Positions 35,431-47,221 of a stretch of 64,000 bases of DNA are shown here, piece after piece. The stretch's first letter is position 1. The number at the start of each line of letters is the position of its first letter. This DNA comes from Beta vulgaris subsp. vulgaris (taxonomy: Eukaryota > Streptophyta > Magnoliopsida > Caryophyllales > Amaranthaceae): positions 4,999,352 through 5,063,351 of the forward strand of contig NC_079203.1 in the NCBI RefSeq assembly GCF_026745355.1, given 5' to 3'. The position numbers were made by a program, and so were the translations under genes. The notes under the pieces are model-generated. The model saw nothing but the letters and a program-made list of their open reading frames with translations. It was not told the origin of the DNA and ran no database searches.

Positions 35431-36936
35431 GCCCCATCACAGCACTACAAGTGACACTCTTCTGCTGTTGTAAAGTACATGGACCAGAAGCTGCTTGTAT
35501 GGACTAAAATACATTTTTCTGAATAAAGAAGGGGAGTTTTATATACAGCAAATAAAAAGGCTAAATACAGCAAACTTGTTAAAAAGACTAACTTACCCTT
35601 TTTAAAATTTAACCCACCCTCAACAATTACCCACCCTCACCCACACCCTCACCTTCACCCACCCTCACGGCAAACAAAGAAAACGCCATTGACGATCAAA
35701 ATTCGAAGCTCCAATTCCAGGTTTTCCTTTACTTCTCTTCATCATCCCCAATTTCTCTCTTCTTCTTTCTGGATTTCATTTTAGTTTTCTTTCATCAATT
35801 AATGTTAATTTCTGCTCGTTAATTGGAGTTTTAATTATTCTCCATGTGATAATTTTCTTGGTAGGAGAATGCTGTATTGATCTAATCTGTAAATTGTGCG
35901 ACTTTTTTCATTTTGTTTGTTTGATAACTATGATCTTCTCTCTGTACATTACCTTTATTGATGGCCGAATTAGGATTTATGATTTGTTCTTATTTTGATT
36001 ATTGTTATTTGGAGCAGATTATAGGTGTGTGATTACCTGAATTTAAGATGTATTGTTTAATTTCATGATGATTGACATTGGCTGTTTTAATGCTCCTCCT
36101 CACCTGCGAATCTGCAGCAGCAATAATCGCGAGACGACAGTGGTGCCGCGCCGACCCACGCAGACGACCCACCTCCTCTTCGTGCGACGCAACGACCACC
36201 ATCATCCATCACCTAAGGTTAGTTTTCTTGAAATAACCTTTAATTATTTTCTTGTAGATTTGATTTGATTCTTGAATTGGGTGTTCTTTGATTGAGATTT
36301 TTGGTGATTGTTTGTTTGAAGAGAACTTATACTATTGAATTAGAGTATTTTTGCTGAATTACCTACTGAATTAGAGCATGTTTTATTGTTTGTTTACTGA
36401 ATTAAATGGCACCATTTATTTGCATTTACAGCAACTACAAACTTCTGAATTCTGGAACTTGCAATTTACACTATTGCATCTATGCCATATAAACCTTTCC
36501 CAGTGTATATGCTAACTCATATTGAAAAAAACTAAAACTTCCACATAATTTGATATGCTAACTCATATTTACAGAACTGAAGTATCATATACCATAAGCT
36601 GCTATGTACTACGAAATTTGATAGTCATGAGATCAGTGATTGATTAATGAATTTGATAGTCATGAGATCACTAGTTGTAATGAATTCGGTGCACCCACTT
36701 ATTAAAAAAATGTAGTAAGTTTGTCTCTATATATGAGGATATTTGTGGTTTGCTACTCCAAGCTAATGAAAGCAACAGTTAATGCACAACAACCTTTTTG
36801 CAAGGTATAGTAGTGGAATATCTCATGTTGGTGACTTGAGTTGGTAATAAGTAGGCCATATATTAGTACTACTGCATAGTTGTTATTATTATGTGCAATA
36901 AGACTTGAGAAACATTTACTTCTTTTAATTATAATT

Positions 36937-39321
36937 ATGATGATATATCAGATGTCAAGTACTAGAGAAAGAGGTTGTATTAGCCAGAAAGATGGAAATA
37001 AAGGAAAAGGAAAGAGGCAATTACTTGACACTGAAGCACCACCGGAGAAAAATTATAGTGGTCGACTTGGAAAAAAAAATGACAGAACTCGAAAAGGTGT
37101 TACAATGTCTGCGAGAGCTAGGGCTGTGAAAGCTAGAGAAGAAGTTTTAGCCCCTACTAGTAAAAATGATCGAGAGAAAACTCATATGGAGGACTTTACT
37201 ATCCCCAACTATGTTGATAATGATTCAGATGATAATATTTCTGAAGAAGAAGATATGTTGTTTAGTGATATTCTATTTCAGAGAGAACGTGAGGATGATG
37301 AGGATCGAGTTGATGATAATGGTGATGATACTGATGATGTAGAGGGTGATGACATAGGGGAGGAGGATGAGGAAGAACAAAACGTACACAAAACTGATGA
37401 TTGGCAGTTGATTAGAGGGATAGATGGAGGACCTTCAAATCCCGATTTACTTACCGGTTTTCGCGCTCATGTTGCACACTACATATGGATTGGTCGGGTT
37501 AGATGCACATCTTCTAATGCTTTTCTTTTTTCTAATTTAATCCATTTATTCATTAATTCGTGTATATTAATAATAGTTTTTTCGTTCAATAGGATCGAGG
37601 TTTGTTGACATGCACAATCGAAGTGACCAGTTATCTTCGTGGACTATAGAACAAGATGATGTTAAACTTCTGCTTGCAAAAACACAATTAAAACATTTAT
37701 CAACTTGTATGTTTGAGCACGTAAACCTGCCTCTGATTTCAGCTTTCGTTGAGAGATGGCATCCTGAAACAAATTCATTTCACATGCCATTTGGAGAAAT
37801 GACCATCACTCTTCATGATGTATCTTATATACTCAATGTACCCGTAGTAGGTAACCTCTAATTACTGAGAATACAGGACCTGCGGTATCATTGATGAAAA
37901 CCCACATGGCATCCCTCCTATATATGTCTATGGATGAAATAAATAAAATTGGAAGAAAGGTACCATAAAATTCAATGTTGTAAAATCTAACGTATCTAAT
38001 CAAAATGTAAATCCAAAACATACTGCAATAGGATTTTTGTTATGGTTGGTTGGTGCTACATTGTTTGTAGACAAGACTCATAATGCAGTGAATGGACATT
38101 TTTTACCTTTTCTAATGAATTTAGAAGGGGTTAGTAGTTATGCCTGGGGTGCTGCAACTTTAGCTTATATATATCGTCAGCTCGGAAAGGCTTCACGATT
38201 TCAAACTAAGCAAATATGTGGTTGTTTGACATTACTTCAGGTAAGAAATATATGGTTATTGATTGAATTTTAATACATTTGAACTATATATTATCTTAAA
38301 GTATTTAAATTTTAATGATGTGTGTATTTGTTATTTGATTTAATAGGCATGGATATATGAATATTTTCCAAGATTTAGGCCAACGGAAAATGGGAATTGG
38401 GCGAAACAACCCCCATATGCTGCAAGATGGGTACCTGGAAAGATGAAAAAGACGAATGATGATTTACTAATTTATAGAGCTGCGTTAGATTGCGTGACGG
38501 TGGATGAGGTTAATCAAATACTTACTCTTTCATTTTATTAATTGTTTTTGTCATAAGTTTATAAATTACTTGTGTATTAACATATTTTATTTTATGTAAG
38601 TAGGTTACTTGGACCCCCTTTACAAGAGATCCGAGCAAAGATGTTCCAATTTCGCGATATTGTGGAATCATTCACTGTCGGACCATTACTGAGCCATACA
38701 TGCCTATTCGAGTTTTAAGACAATTTGGATATGTTCAAGTGATACCTCCATGTCCTTTTATTCCTAATAAAGTGTATAGGGGATCCAATATACATAAATA
38801 TAATTGTGTACATGATCCGATGATTACAAATTGGAGAACGTGGCAACAACATTTGATGCAACCTGGTATTCTTGGGTCTTTTCGTGCTCGTTTTACCACA
38901 GAGGTTGCTGATAATTATATAAGTTGGTTTAAGGATCGCACACATCCTAAAGTACAACATATCACAGGCCAACTCCGATGTCGCAACCTATCCCATTCAA
39001 TGAGATGCCTGATAGAGCGGTATAAGAAATTATTTTAAATTTGTGTATTTATTTATGATGACATGAACTAAATAGAGGCAATATAATATGTGTATTTACG
39101 TCCCCATTTTGAAATGATGACAGCGCTTGCAATACTTGGGTGCACGTGCATATCCACTTCATCCAGAGATACGCGATAGGACTGATAAAGAGACATATTA
39201 TCGATGCCTCAACGAGTTGACTATTGCTTTGGAAGATTTAATGCCTGAACTCGAAGACGATCGTCGTCGAAGAGGAGTCAGTCATGCATATGGTCATGGT
39301 GATAGTTTACATGGTAATTGA
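36937..39321 (+). pseudogene. Plant-mobile-domain (PMD, MAIN-like) protein gene inside the MULE, probably frameshifted
   Basis: Exons by splice signs: 36937-37492 (basic then acidic N-terminus), 37593 to about 37962, 38029-38240, 38347-38508, about 38604-39018 and 39124-39321. PMD signatures are FVERWHPETNSFHMPFGEMT, LHDVSYILNVPV, WLVGATLFVDKT, YAWGAATLAYIYRQLG, QICGCLTLLQAWIYEYFPR and QFGYVQVIPP. PMD proteins are found in plant transposons and in host MAIN/MAIL proteins that silence them. Two breaks show: one base seems missing after PVVGNL (about 37858), and the frame changes near 38960, where HRPTPMSQPIPFNEMPDRA continues in another frame. The start could instead be 36952. If these breaks are assembly errors, the gene would be intact. 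Confidence 0.8.
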
Positions 39322-39682
39322 TGATTGTATTTTTATTGTCTTAGTTAGTCGTTATGAAACTTAGTAGTTTTAAATATTAGTATTAGGGATTTATTCTTAA
39401 ACATGTGTGTTTAATCTTATTTTTTTTTGTTCCATATGTTACCATCTTGATCATTTATTTGGTTGATGTCGCCACCTATATATTGAAGGTTAGAACTAAA
39501 TCATTACTTGCAATTACAAACATGCTATATGCCAAACACATGAGACATTATTATATATCAAAGTGAAATAAACTAAAGTTGAGGGAGAACACAAACTTTA
39601 AACGCATTAATGGTGTAACTATGAAATGAAATGAAATCCTACTGCTTAAACCATGCCATGAGAAACTCAACCTATAAAAAAA
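39322..39682. other. Intergenic spacer between convergent MULE genes
   Basis: AT-rich. It must hold the 3' ends of both the PMD and the transposase transcripts. No repeat or third gene seen. Confidence 0.5.
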
Positions 39683-42600
39683 TTATGTTCTATCTAAAAT
39701 GTTCCATTGATCAAACCTTTCCCGCAAATTGCTTTTCCAAAAACGAATCTCAGGGTTACAGTAATTATCCCATCCAGGATACAGCGTAGGCAACGGAGCA
39801 CCATCATGCATAAGGAGGACTATAAAGTGACGATCAATAAGTCCCAGGTCGATGTGCAACATTGGAGGTTGACTCCCGCGTCGATATTCTAAAGGCAAGA
39901 ACGTAAGACTGCCAAAAAGAGTATAACATGTGACAATTTTCTGATACCTAGTCGCAACCACAAACCCATGGTCTAACATACTCAACCACTTATCCTCTCG
40001 AGCAAAGGAATTGGGTTGGAACCAATCAAGCCCACGAAAGGATCTATCAAAACCAAATTGACCACCCAACATTTCAAAGTATAAATGCCGTTGGGAATTC
40101 ATTTCCTCCAAGAGCTCATTCCTAACACGCATCCACTCATCTGGATTTCCATACTCATAATAAGCAATACATCTAAACCCGCAATTTCCATCGCCGATGA
40201 CATCCACATATCCGTCAATGTAAGGGACAATAAACTGAGGTAGTCTTTTGTCATAAGTTTGAGTGTCTGATGATTTTGCCTCATTATAATCGCAATTATT
40301 ATGTTCAGAATCTTGTTGAGAATAGGATGAATTGTTCTTTGTACTTGATTTAGTTTTCTTATTTGCCCACTCCCAACTAGATAAGTTTCTCTTAGTAGGA
40401 TTGTGCTTTGGTCGACCTTTGTGACTCCTTTGTTTGGGCTCTTCAATATCAGTCGATTGGGGATGAATCATATTATGGATGCATTCTGCATAATACATTT
40501 GTTGCCTATCTGATTCTTTGCGCAGTTCATCCATCATTTCACTCAATAATTGTGATCCAGTTGCTTTCTCTTGTGTGATTAGATTGCATGTTACACCTTC
40601 CATATGAAGAGTTCTCCAAAAGACATGAACATCAAGAGGATCAATGGGTCTATGTTCAATGACCATTATACCCATCTCATGAGCACACGGCAAACCAAAG
40701 CTAGATCTCAACACACATCCACATTTCACAGCATCCACACCTATAGTAGACCCTCGAGTCTTAAATTCTTCATCCAGCAGCTGAATGGCTTTGTGGGAAA
40801 CACGACCAGCTAATCGACGGAATAATGAGAATGATGTAATGTGAAGGTGAACCGTTCGGGACCTCTCAAACTCTCGTTGAATCTCATTGAATTGTAGTTC
40901 TACAAGATCATGAATTTGGGGTAACAACAAATAAAAACTCCCTGTTGCTGTTCCCAACCAACGCTTCAATTGAGAATGTGCACCCTCAACCCTGTTATGA
41001 AACAGAAAATAAGTAAATTATATTGAAAAATCAAATAACGTTTTCACAAGTGCAAAAAATATCAAGTTCAACTATTGAAGGGCAACAAATTAGTGTTTTT
41101 TTTTTTTTATGTTAATACTTATACATACCTATTTGTTGTCTCCGCACCAAAGTGTAAAGCATGTTTTGTCCATCGGGTGACAAACTTCTTTCGGTATGGC
41201 TCTAACCATGTCATATTTACATAAGATAACATTGCAGGTAAACGAAACCACTTCTTGTATAATTGCTCCACATGTGAATAATACTCATCTCGTGTCCTTG
41301 CTCGAACAATTTTGTGCCACCTTGCACTGAAGGCGGGACAATATGTTTTACATTTTAGTAAATTAGTAAGGTATCGTTCAACATCCATTGCAATATGTCG
41401 TCTACATAAAAGGCGTCTAGAATGAGGAAATACAATCTTAATAGCTTTCATGAGTGCCAACTCCCTATCTGTAACAATCACTCCTGGCTCTTGGCATCGG
41501 CCAAACAACATCTTTAATTGTTGTACCACCCACAAGAAACTCCCTGTTGTCTCATCCTTCATGAAAGCAAAACCGACATGAAAATTCTGGCCAGTTGGTG
41601 ATACACCTATCACTTCCAAAAGAGGCATCTCAAACCGATTTGTCTTGTAGGTTGCATCTAATATTAATACATAAGGAAATAAACGCAGTAGATCAGTTGT
41701 TTTCGGGTGTGCAAAGAGTACATCACTTAGAACATTCGTGCCTTCCTCCCTTCTGTGCCACTGAAAATAATTATAATCTTTTAGCATCTTGAAAAAGAAT
41801 TGCATCGGTGAAAAAGAACCCATCATACTCCTCTTCAACTTCTGCAAAGCATTGTTAATGTGTTTGATTGAGCTGTTATTTTGAGGGTTCTCTTTCTTCA
41901 ACAAATTGAGTATTTGCTTGCTTTTCATATTCGATTGACGATACGTACCAATTTTTGCAAATTCTTCTCTCGTTAATTTTGCAACCGAAGTATGCCACTT
42001 ATTATACTTACCTACTTTGTGGTTGTGTTTGCTCCTCCATTCATTTACAAAAACCTTCCAAACACCTTCCTCTACTTGAGCACCCACAACTTGAAAAGGA
42101 CACTGATTTTTTTTTGTTCCCGTTCCTTTCCTCCTATTACGATTCTCTTTCAAAGATATAAATTTTCTATAAGGACCACCCCTTTCACATCTCAAATACA
42201 CACGGTTGCTAAAAGAATTCTGCACATAAAACCAAATCTTACACTCCTTTCCGATTTCTCTCACCCATTCCTCCAACTCTTGACGATTCTTAAAACTTTG
42301 ATCGGTTTTAAAATAATGACTAGTGTCTGGACTCTCGTCTCCGCTGCTATCCTGAGTGAACATGTAAATCACTGTCAGTAATATCTAATATACAAAATGA
42401 TCATACTATTAGGGGGTCATCTATCGCAACTTATCTAAAAAAAGTTGAAATGACCCCCCTTGGGGGGGTCATCTATGACAAATGACCCCCCTTGGGGGGG
42501 TCATCTATGACAAATGACCCCCCCAAGGGAGGGGTCATCTATGACAAATGACCCCCCTTGGGGGGGGTCATCTATGACAAATGACCCCCCAAGGGGGGGG

Positions 42601-43264
42601 TCATCTATGACAAATGACCCCCCTTTGGGGGGGTCATCTATGATAAATGACCCCCCTTGGGGGGGGTCATCTATGATAAATGACCCCCCCAAATAGAGGG
42701 TTATCTATTCACTGGGTTCATATTAGTTTTTTTTACGCATGCATATACTCACATTTCACCATATAATGTCTTGATTTATCAATATTAAACGTATATCTAA
42801 AGTTCTTAACATATCATGTGGTAACTTAATAACTAAATGACTACTACGTGAAGAATTTCACTCTAAATTCAACAGAAGGTATTAAATACTCATATTGTGA
42901 CCCTTGTTGTCACTCACCTGGCCTATACAAAATCTTCAAAATTTCAAAGAATGTAGACATGCATGGGTAGCTTGACGTGCCAATATTTACACTATTCCAT
43001 CTATGCCATATAAACCTTTCCCAGTGTATACTTGTAGTTTTTATTAATTAGGATAAGTCCCATATTCTCTTCACCTACTCAAATACACATAAACTTTTCA
43101 TATATGGATTTCACATGGGATCCATATTATAATACATATAATCGCAGTCTGAAACATATAAAATATAACCTACTACTTTGAATAATATAATAATAAATTA
43201 AAAATTTAAACGATTGAGTACTCACCGAACTATTGGTATTATTATCTATTAACGCGACCTCCAT
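39683..43264 (-). CDS. MULE transposase with SWIM finger and C-terminal OTU protease domain (856 aa)
   Basis: Three-exon model: 43264-43226, 42351-41129 and 40991-39683. Joins are in phase, introns have GT and AG ends, and no stop lies inside. The product has a FAR1-like zinc-binding N-terminus (CERGGPYRKF, CPFQVVG, WRSKHNHK), the MULE DDE core (LILDATYKTNRFEMPLLEVI, VTDRELALMKA, CRRHIAMDVERYL, NRVEGAHSQLKRWL), and a SWIM finger CGCVLRSSFGLPCAHE at about residues 511-525. After a basic linker comes an OTU fold (VIGDGNCGFRCIA, catalytic Cys about 691; DRHFIVLL, His about 809). Family knowledge: the core cuts and joins DNA at element ends, and OTU domains remove ubiquitin. The 13-aa first exon (MEVALIDNNTNSS) is inferred from its splice donor; otherwise translation could start at ATG 42363. 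Confidence 0.87.
42440..42695. repeat. Palindromic minisatellite, about eight units of 29-31 bp
   Basis: The units GGGGGGTCATCTATGACAAA and TGACCCCCC alternate, so each unit is self-complementary and can form a GGGGGG/CCCCCC hairpin. It lies in the first intron of the transposase gene. The apparent frames on both strands (GGSFIIDDPP and its mirror) come from the repeat. Confidence 0.95.
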
Positions 43265-43869
43265 AGTTGCAGCGACTAAAAATTTGCTTTGGGATGAGTA
43301 ATAATCGTGAAATTATATTGTGAAATTTAACTTATAGTAAACAATATAAACGATAAGTTTCTTTACAAATCTATATCGTGTAGCTTATCATCTGAATAGA
43401 TAATTTAGTGTTTGTTGAGTTGAAGTATTTTGATCTCAACTAAAAAGATAAGAAGAAAAAAATAGGATAAATGATTTTTTTTTTTAAAAAATCTTCCTTC
43501 CACTCCATGTGAAATTGCCGAAATCTTAGTATAATATGTGGAAGAACATGGATACCAATATACCATGCAAGCTGTGTGAGAAGACTGATAACTTGACATA
43601 CCCAGATACCTCCAATATGTAAAACGGAACTTGGCCCCCAAGTAGTCAGCATGAGATTGATCCTTGACAGTAACCTACATTCGCACATCATGTTGTTTTT
43701 TTTAATTATCTAAACAAAATTATAATTAACCATGGTTAAGTTAAATATACTTTTAGATGCTGTATTTAGCCTTTTTTTTTGCTGTATATAGTACTTATGA
43801 TAAAGAAAGGTGTACTAGCCCTTCTTATGGCCCAATATATACATAGGCCTAGTAAACACAAAAAACACC

Positions 43870-44164
43870 TTTTTGTAAAGGGTGATGTGTACTCTCCAAT
43901 CAGTGACCGCCACGTGTCATAGCATTATTGATTAGCCAATCAAATGCTCCCAACTTAGGGTGACATCAAGGTATAGTAGTCATTTCAGACACTATAAATA
44001 GTCCTTGAAATCAGGGGAAATGTACGTTTTTTCACGGCATAGTATTGTTATTCTGTCATAAATTCTCCTTCTCTTTACTTTCTCTCTCTAAAAGTTTCCT
44101 TTACACTCCTGATACCTGACTTAAGCTTCGGAGGGGGAAATACCACCCAAACCTCCAGGGTGGG
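43870..44164 (+). repeat. Possible LTR fragment, Ty3/gypsy Tat-like
   Basis: A TATA box (CACTATAAATAG near 43992), a leader, and GACTTAAGCTTCGGAGGGGG at 44118-44137 resemble the promoter and U5 end of Tat/Ogre-lineage LTRs. No partner LTR was found. Confidence 0.35.
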
Positions 44165-46356
44165 TGTAACACCCCGATAATTCTCTTTTCTAGAAAATAC
44201 TTTTATAATAAACTTTAGAGAATTACCCAGGCATTATCGACTGTGTGATAACGTTTCGGCTTACTCAGAATTTTGCAGCGGAAAACAACTTCTAAAACAA
44301 CTTTATTAAAACTTATGAAACCAATAACAATGTCAGAACTAAAAACACACCAACTTAACTATTGTCTGAAAACATCAGTTCCTATGAAAACAACTTAAAT
44401 GATACTAGTAATACAAGAGTCTCTCCATTCCAGATTCCCAATGAGATGCATCTGCGAACCTGTAATGTCAATGTTGTCTTGACTCTGCTCCCCGAAGGAT
44501 CACCACAGATCAATAGGCAAAGCCATGATCACAAACACAACAAGCACGTAATCAGCAAAGCTGAGTACTACATATCAGACATAAATAATCCTAAACATGA
44601 TACTACAAAATAACATGCAGGAAAAATAATACATAAGTATATAATAATCTGCAGACAACTTTTACTGAACTAAACTTAAACCAACTTTTTATCACTTAAA
44701 TGGAATAGTTATTAGGACGAGTTGTCTTGCCTACTAAGATGAAATGCGGGGGCGACTCCGCATTTCAGAGTGACCTGCGATATCAAATAAAGAGGGATGG
44801 TGATCAATCCATTCCTAGAAAAGCTATGGCACGCTCACCATAACCCCAACCCTTATGTCCAACTCTAGACGTGCACCAGTCTAAAGTCTATAACCTATTC
44901 TCGTTTCACTTTACGTTGAATATATTTTATTACTTGTGTTGACACCAACCAAGCAAATAACACATAATTAATAATCACAACATCATAACAGAATTCCTTT
45001 TTATCTTTGGATTAACAAGTGATCACAACTTATCAACCAAGACTCCTTTACTTCCTTTTTAACCTTTACCAACTTACTTGTTGAACCTAGCCAACAATAA
45101 ACTTTACCTTTATATAGGTAGAACTTGAACTTACCAAATAAGGTCCACGGTCCTCTATAGATAATAATAATACTCAAGAATCCATGTAAAACATGATTCA
45201 TCTAACTTAATTAATTCACTCACGAATTAATAAATAAACTTGACTTATCCTGCTTGCATCTAACTTCCATACAAACATTTATAATCATAAACACTTCTAG
45301 TTTACATGTAGCACACAGGCAAATAACATGTAAAACAATTCCAGTAATCATATATATGAACAAATAGAGTCCTATACATGATACTAATAAATAAAATATC
45401 TTAGAGCATGCTTCTAAATCACATAGCACGTAGACAATGTACGTACCTTGTATAAACAAATCGGTAGGCCACTTTTACTCGCTAAAAGTCTCCTACTACG
45501 AAATCTCCGCCTAGAAAATAAAGTAATGAAAATTAATAACTTGAACTAAAAATTCCAGCAACTTTAAAACGATCAAAACCCCCCTTACAACGTATTTTAA
45601 AATCGTTTTTACGTACCAAACTTACGTTATTTTTAATTCCTAGTATAGTATGACTATTCTAGTAATTAAAAATCCTTGAAAACTCCCTAAATACTTCTTT
45701 TCTGAAATTACAGCACTTATAAACTTTAATAAATCTTCTGAAAATATATTCAATACATATAAAATTATATACTAACCAAATCTCATGATTTATACTTTGT
45801 ATATATAGTTTCTAGTAATTAAAAACCCTAAAAACTATAAATTTCATGATAAAAACTAAAATAAACTTAACATATAAAATCTGGAATTTATTATACTAAT
45901 AAACATAATGGCCGAAATATTTTTAGGCATATAAAACAGTAATTTAAATCATAAACATGCTAATTATTAATAAAATAACATAAAAACTAGTACTTTAATG
46001 GAATCTTAGAGAGGAAGAAAGAAAAACAACCAACAACAAGGAGGAAGAGGGGCGCCGGACAGCACAGCAGCACGGCAGCAGGGATTTTCGGCTCAAACAA
46101 ATATTTGTGACATTTCTTGTTGAACAAGAAACGTTACTTGAAGAAGAAGAAACGAACTTTTGAAGGAAACTCGAAGAACGACGCACAAAGGAGGAGAGAG
46201 AAAGTGTGCCGAGTGAAGAGTGAAGAATCACGTGGAAGGAGGAGAGAAAAATAAAGTGTGTAGGGTAAAATTTGGGTTTATTAGGATATTTATATAGAGG
46301 CTTTTACTTTTGGGCTTAGGAAAAGAGATTTTAATTAATGAAACTTTGATGACTAA
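44165..46356 (-). mobile_element. Probable solo LTR of a Ty3/gypsy element (2.2 kb)
   Basis: On the minus strand it ends GGGGTGTTACA, a common chromovirus LTR terminus, and has a TATA box (CTCTATATAAATATCC) near 46290-46305. GTGGG flanks both ends (44160-44164, 46357-46361). Its left end on the minus strand is TTAGTC rather than TG, which lowers confidence. It interrupts the proline/threonine-rich frame that ends at 46357. No internal retrotransposon genes. Confidence 0.6.
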
Positions 46357-47221
46357 GTGGGCTGTGAGGGAGTGGGTTGTGATGGGGTGGGTTGTAATGG
46401 AGTGGGTTCTGTGGGGGTGGGCTCTTCTTGGGTGGGTTGTGATGGTGTGGGTTTTGTGGGGGTTGTTTGTTGTTTAGGGGTTGTTTGTTGTTTAGGTACA
46501 TTCTTCTTCTTGGGCCTTGGTGTGAGTTTTTTCTTCTTAGGGGTTTGGGGTTTAGTTGTTGTTGTCTTCTTCCTAGGTGTTGTTCTTTTTGGGGTCTCTT
46601 TTTCTTGGGTGGGTTGTTCTGTGGTGGGTTGTTCTTGGGTTTTAGGCTCAGGTTCTGGTTGAGAAGTGCCAGGGAAGACTTCATCAGCTTCTTGGGTTGA
46701 ATACACCCTCATGTACTCAACCTCATCATTGTCTACTGAAAATACATGAACCTCCACAACAACACAGAAACCCTTAGCATACAACCTCTCTTCCTCCAAT
46801 CTCCTCTGCTCCTCCTCTTCCTCTGTCTTATAATCTCCTCTTCCCTCTCCCTTTGTAAAATCTCCTGCACTCTCCTAATATTCTCAAGCTTTTCCCTCTC
46901 TTCCTGATCCTTCTTTGCAAGAACAGACCTAAAAATTTGGCAAGGGCTTATAATCTCCTCTACCCATACCTCAATGGTATCCTTGCCCAAGCCCCACACC
47001 CAAACATTCATCAAATCAAAATCAGTCCTGAACTCTGTTTTCTTCTTAGTCCTAGGGTTTTGAACTAACAACTTAAACAGTTTAGGCAAATACACATTTT
47101 GCTTCACTGATTTCTCAAGAAAATCCTCAAATAAACCCATCATATGACACAAATCAGTGTCCTCCATCCTAACATCAAAATCATGGGTACTGTAATGTAC
47201 CAATAACCACACAGCAGCCAT
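46357..47221 (-). pseudogene. Unrecognised protein with a long proline/threonine-rich tail, broken
   Basis: Starts MAAVWLLVHYSTHDFDVRME and continues DTDLCHMMGLFEDFLEKSVK, TEFRTDFDLMNVWVWGLGKD. A charged coiled-coil-like segment (EEREKLENIRRVQEILQRER) follows. A frameshift near 46790 leads into VEVHVFSVDNDEVEYMRVYS and a tail of QPT, TPKK and PTPSQPT repeats. The tail is cut by the insertion at 46356. The family was not recognised; transposon-borne N-terminal domains of this look occur in plants, but that is a guess. A 5' exon beyond 47221 is possible. Confidence 0.45.

Larger units (their letters stand above)
35533..43799. mobile_element. MuDR-like element (MULE), about 8.3 kb, with two convergent genes
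   Basis: The left terminus TATATACAGCAAATAAAAAG GCTAAATACAGCA (35540-35572) recurs as its complement on the right (about 43757-43790). Flanks ATAAAGAAGG (35523-35532) and ATAAAGAAAGG (43800-43810) look like a slightly altered target-site duplication. Inside, a plus-strand PMD gene and a minus-strand transposase gene run toward each other and end about 360 bases apart, the layout of maize MuDR. Size, gene content and terminal repeats together suggest a once autonomous element. The exact outer bases of the repeats are uncertain. Confidence 0.82.

Noticed and set aside
42501..42696. Frames reading GGSFVIDDPP and SSMTNDPPWG
   Set aside because: Both strands of the same palindromic minisatellite; no start context or homology.
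46357..46700. Plus-strand frames rich in GVGCDGVG
   Set aside because: They mirror the proline/threonine-rich minus-strand frame; codon pattern fits the minus strand.
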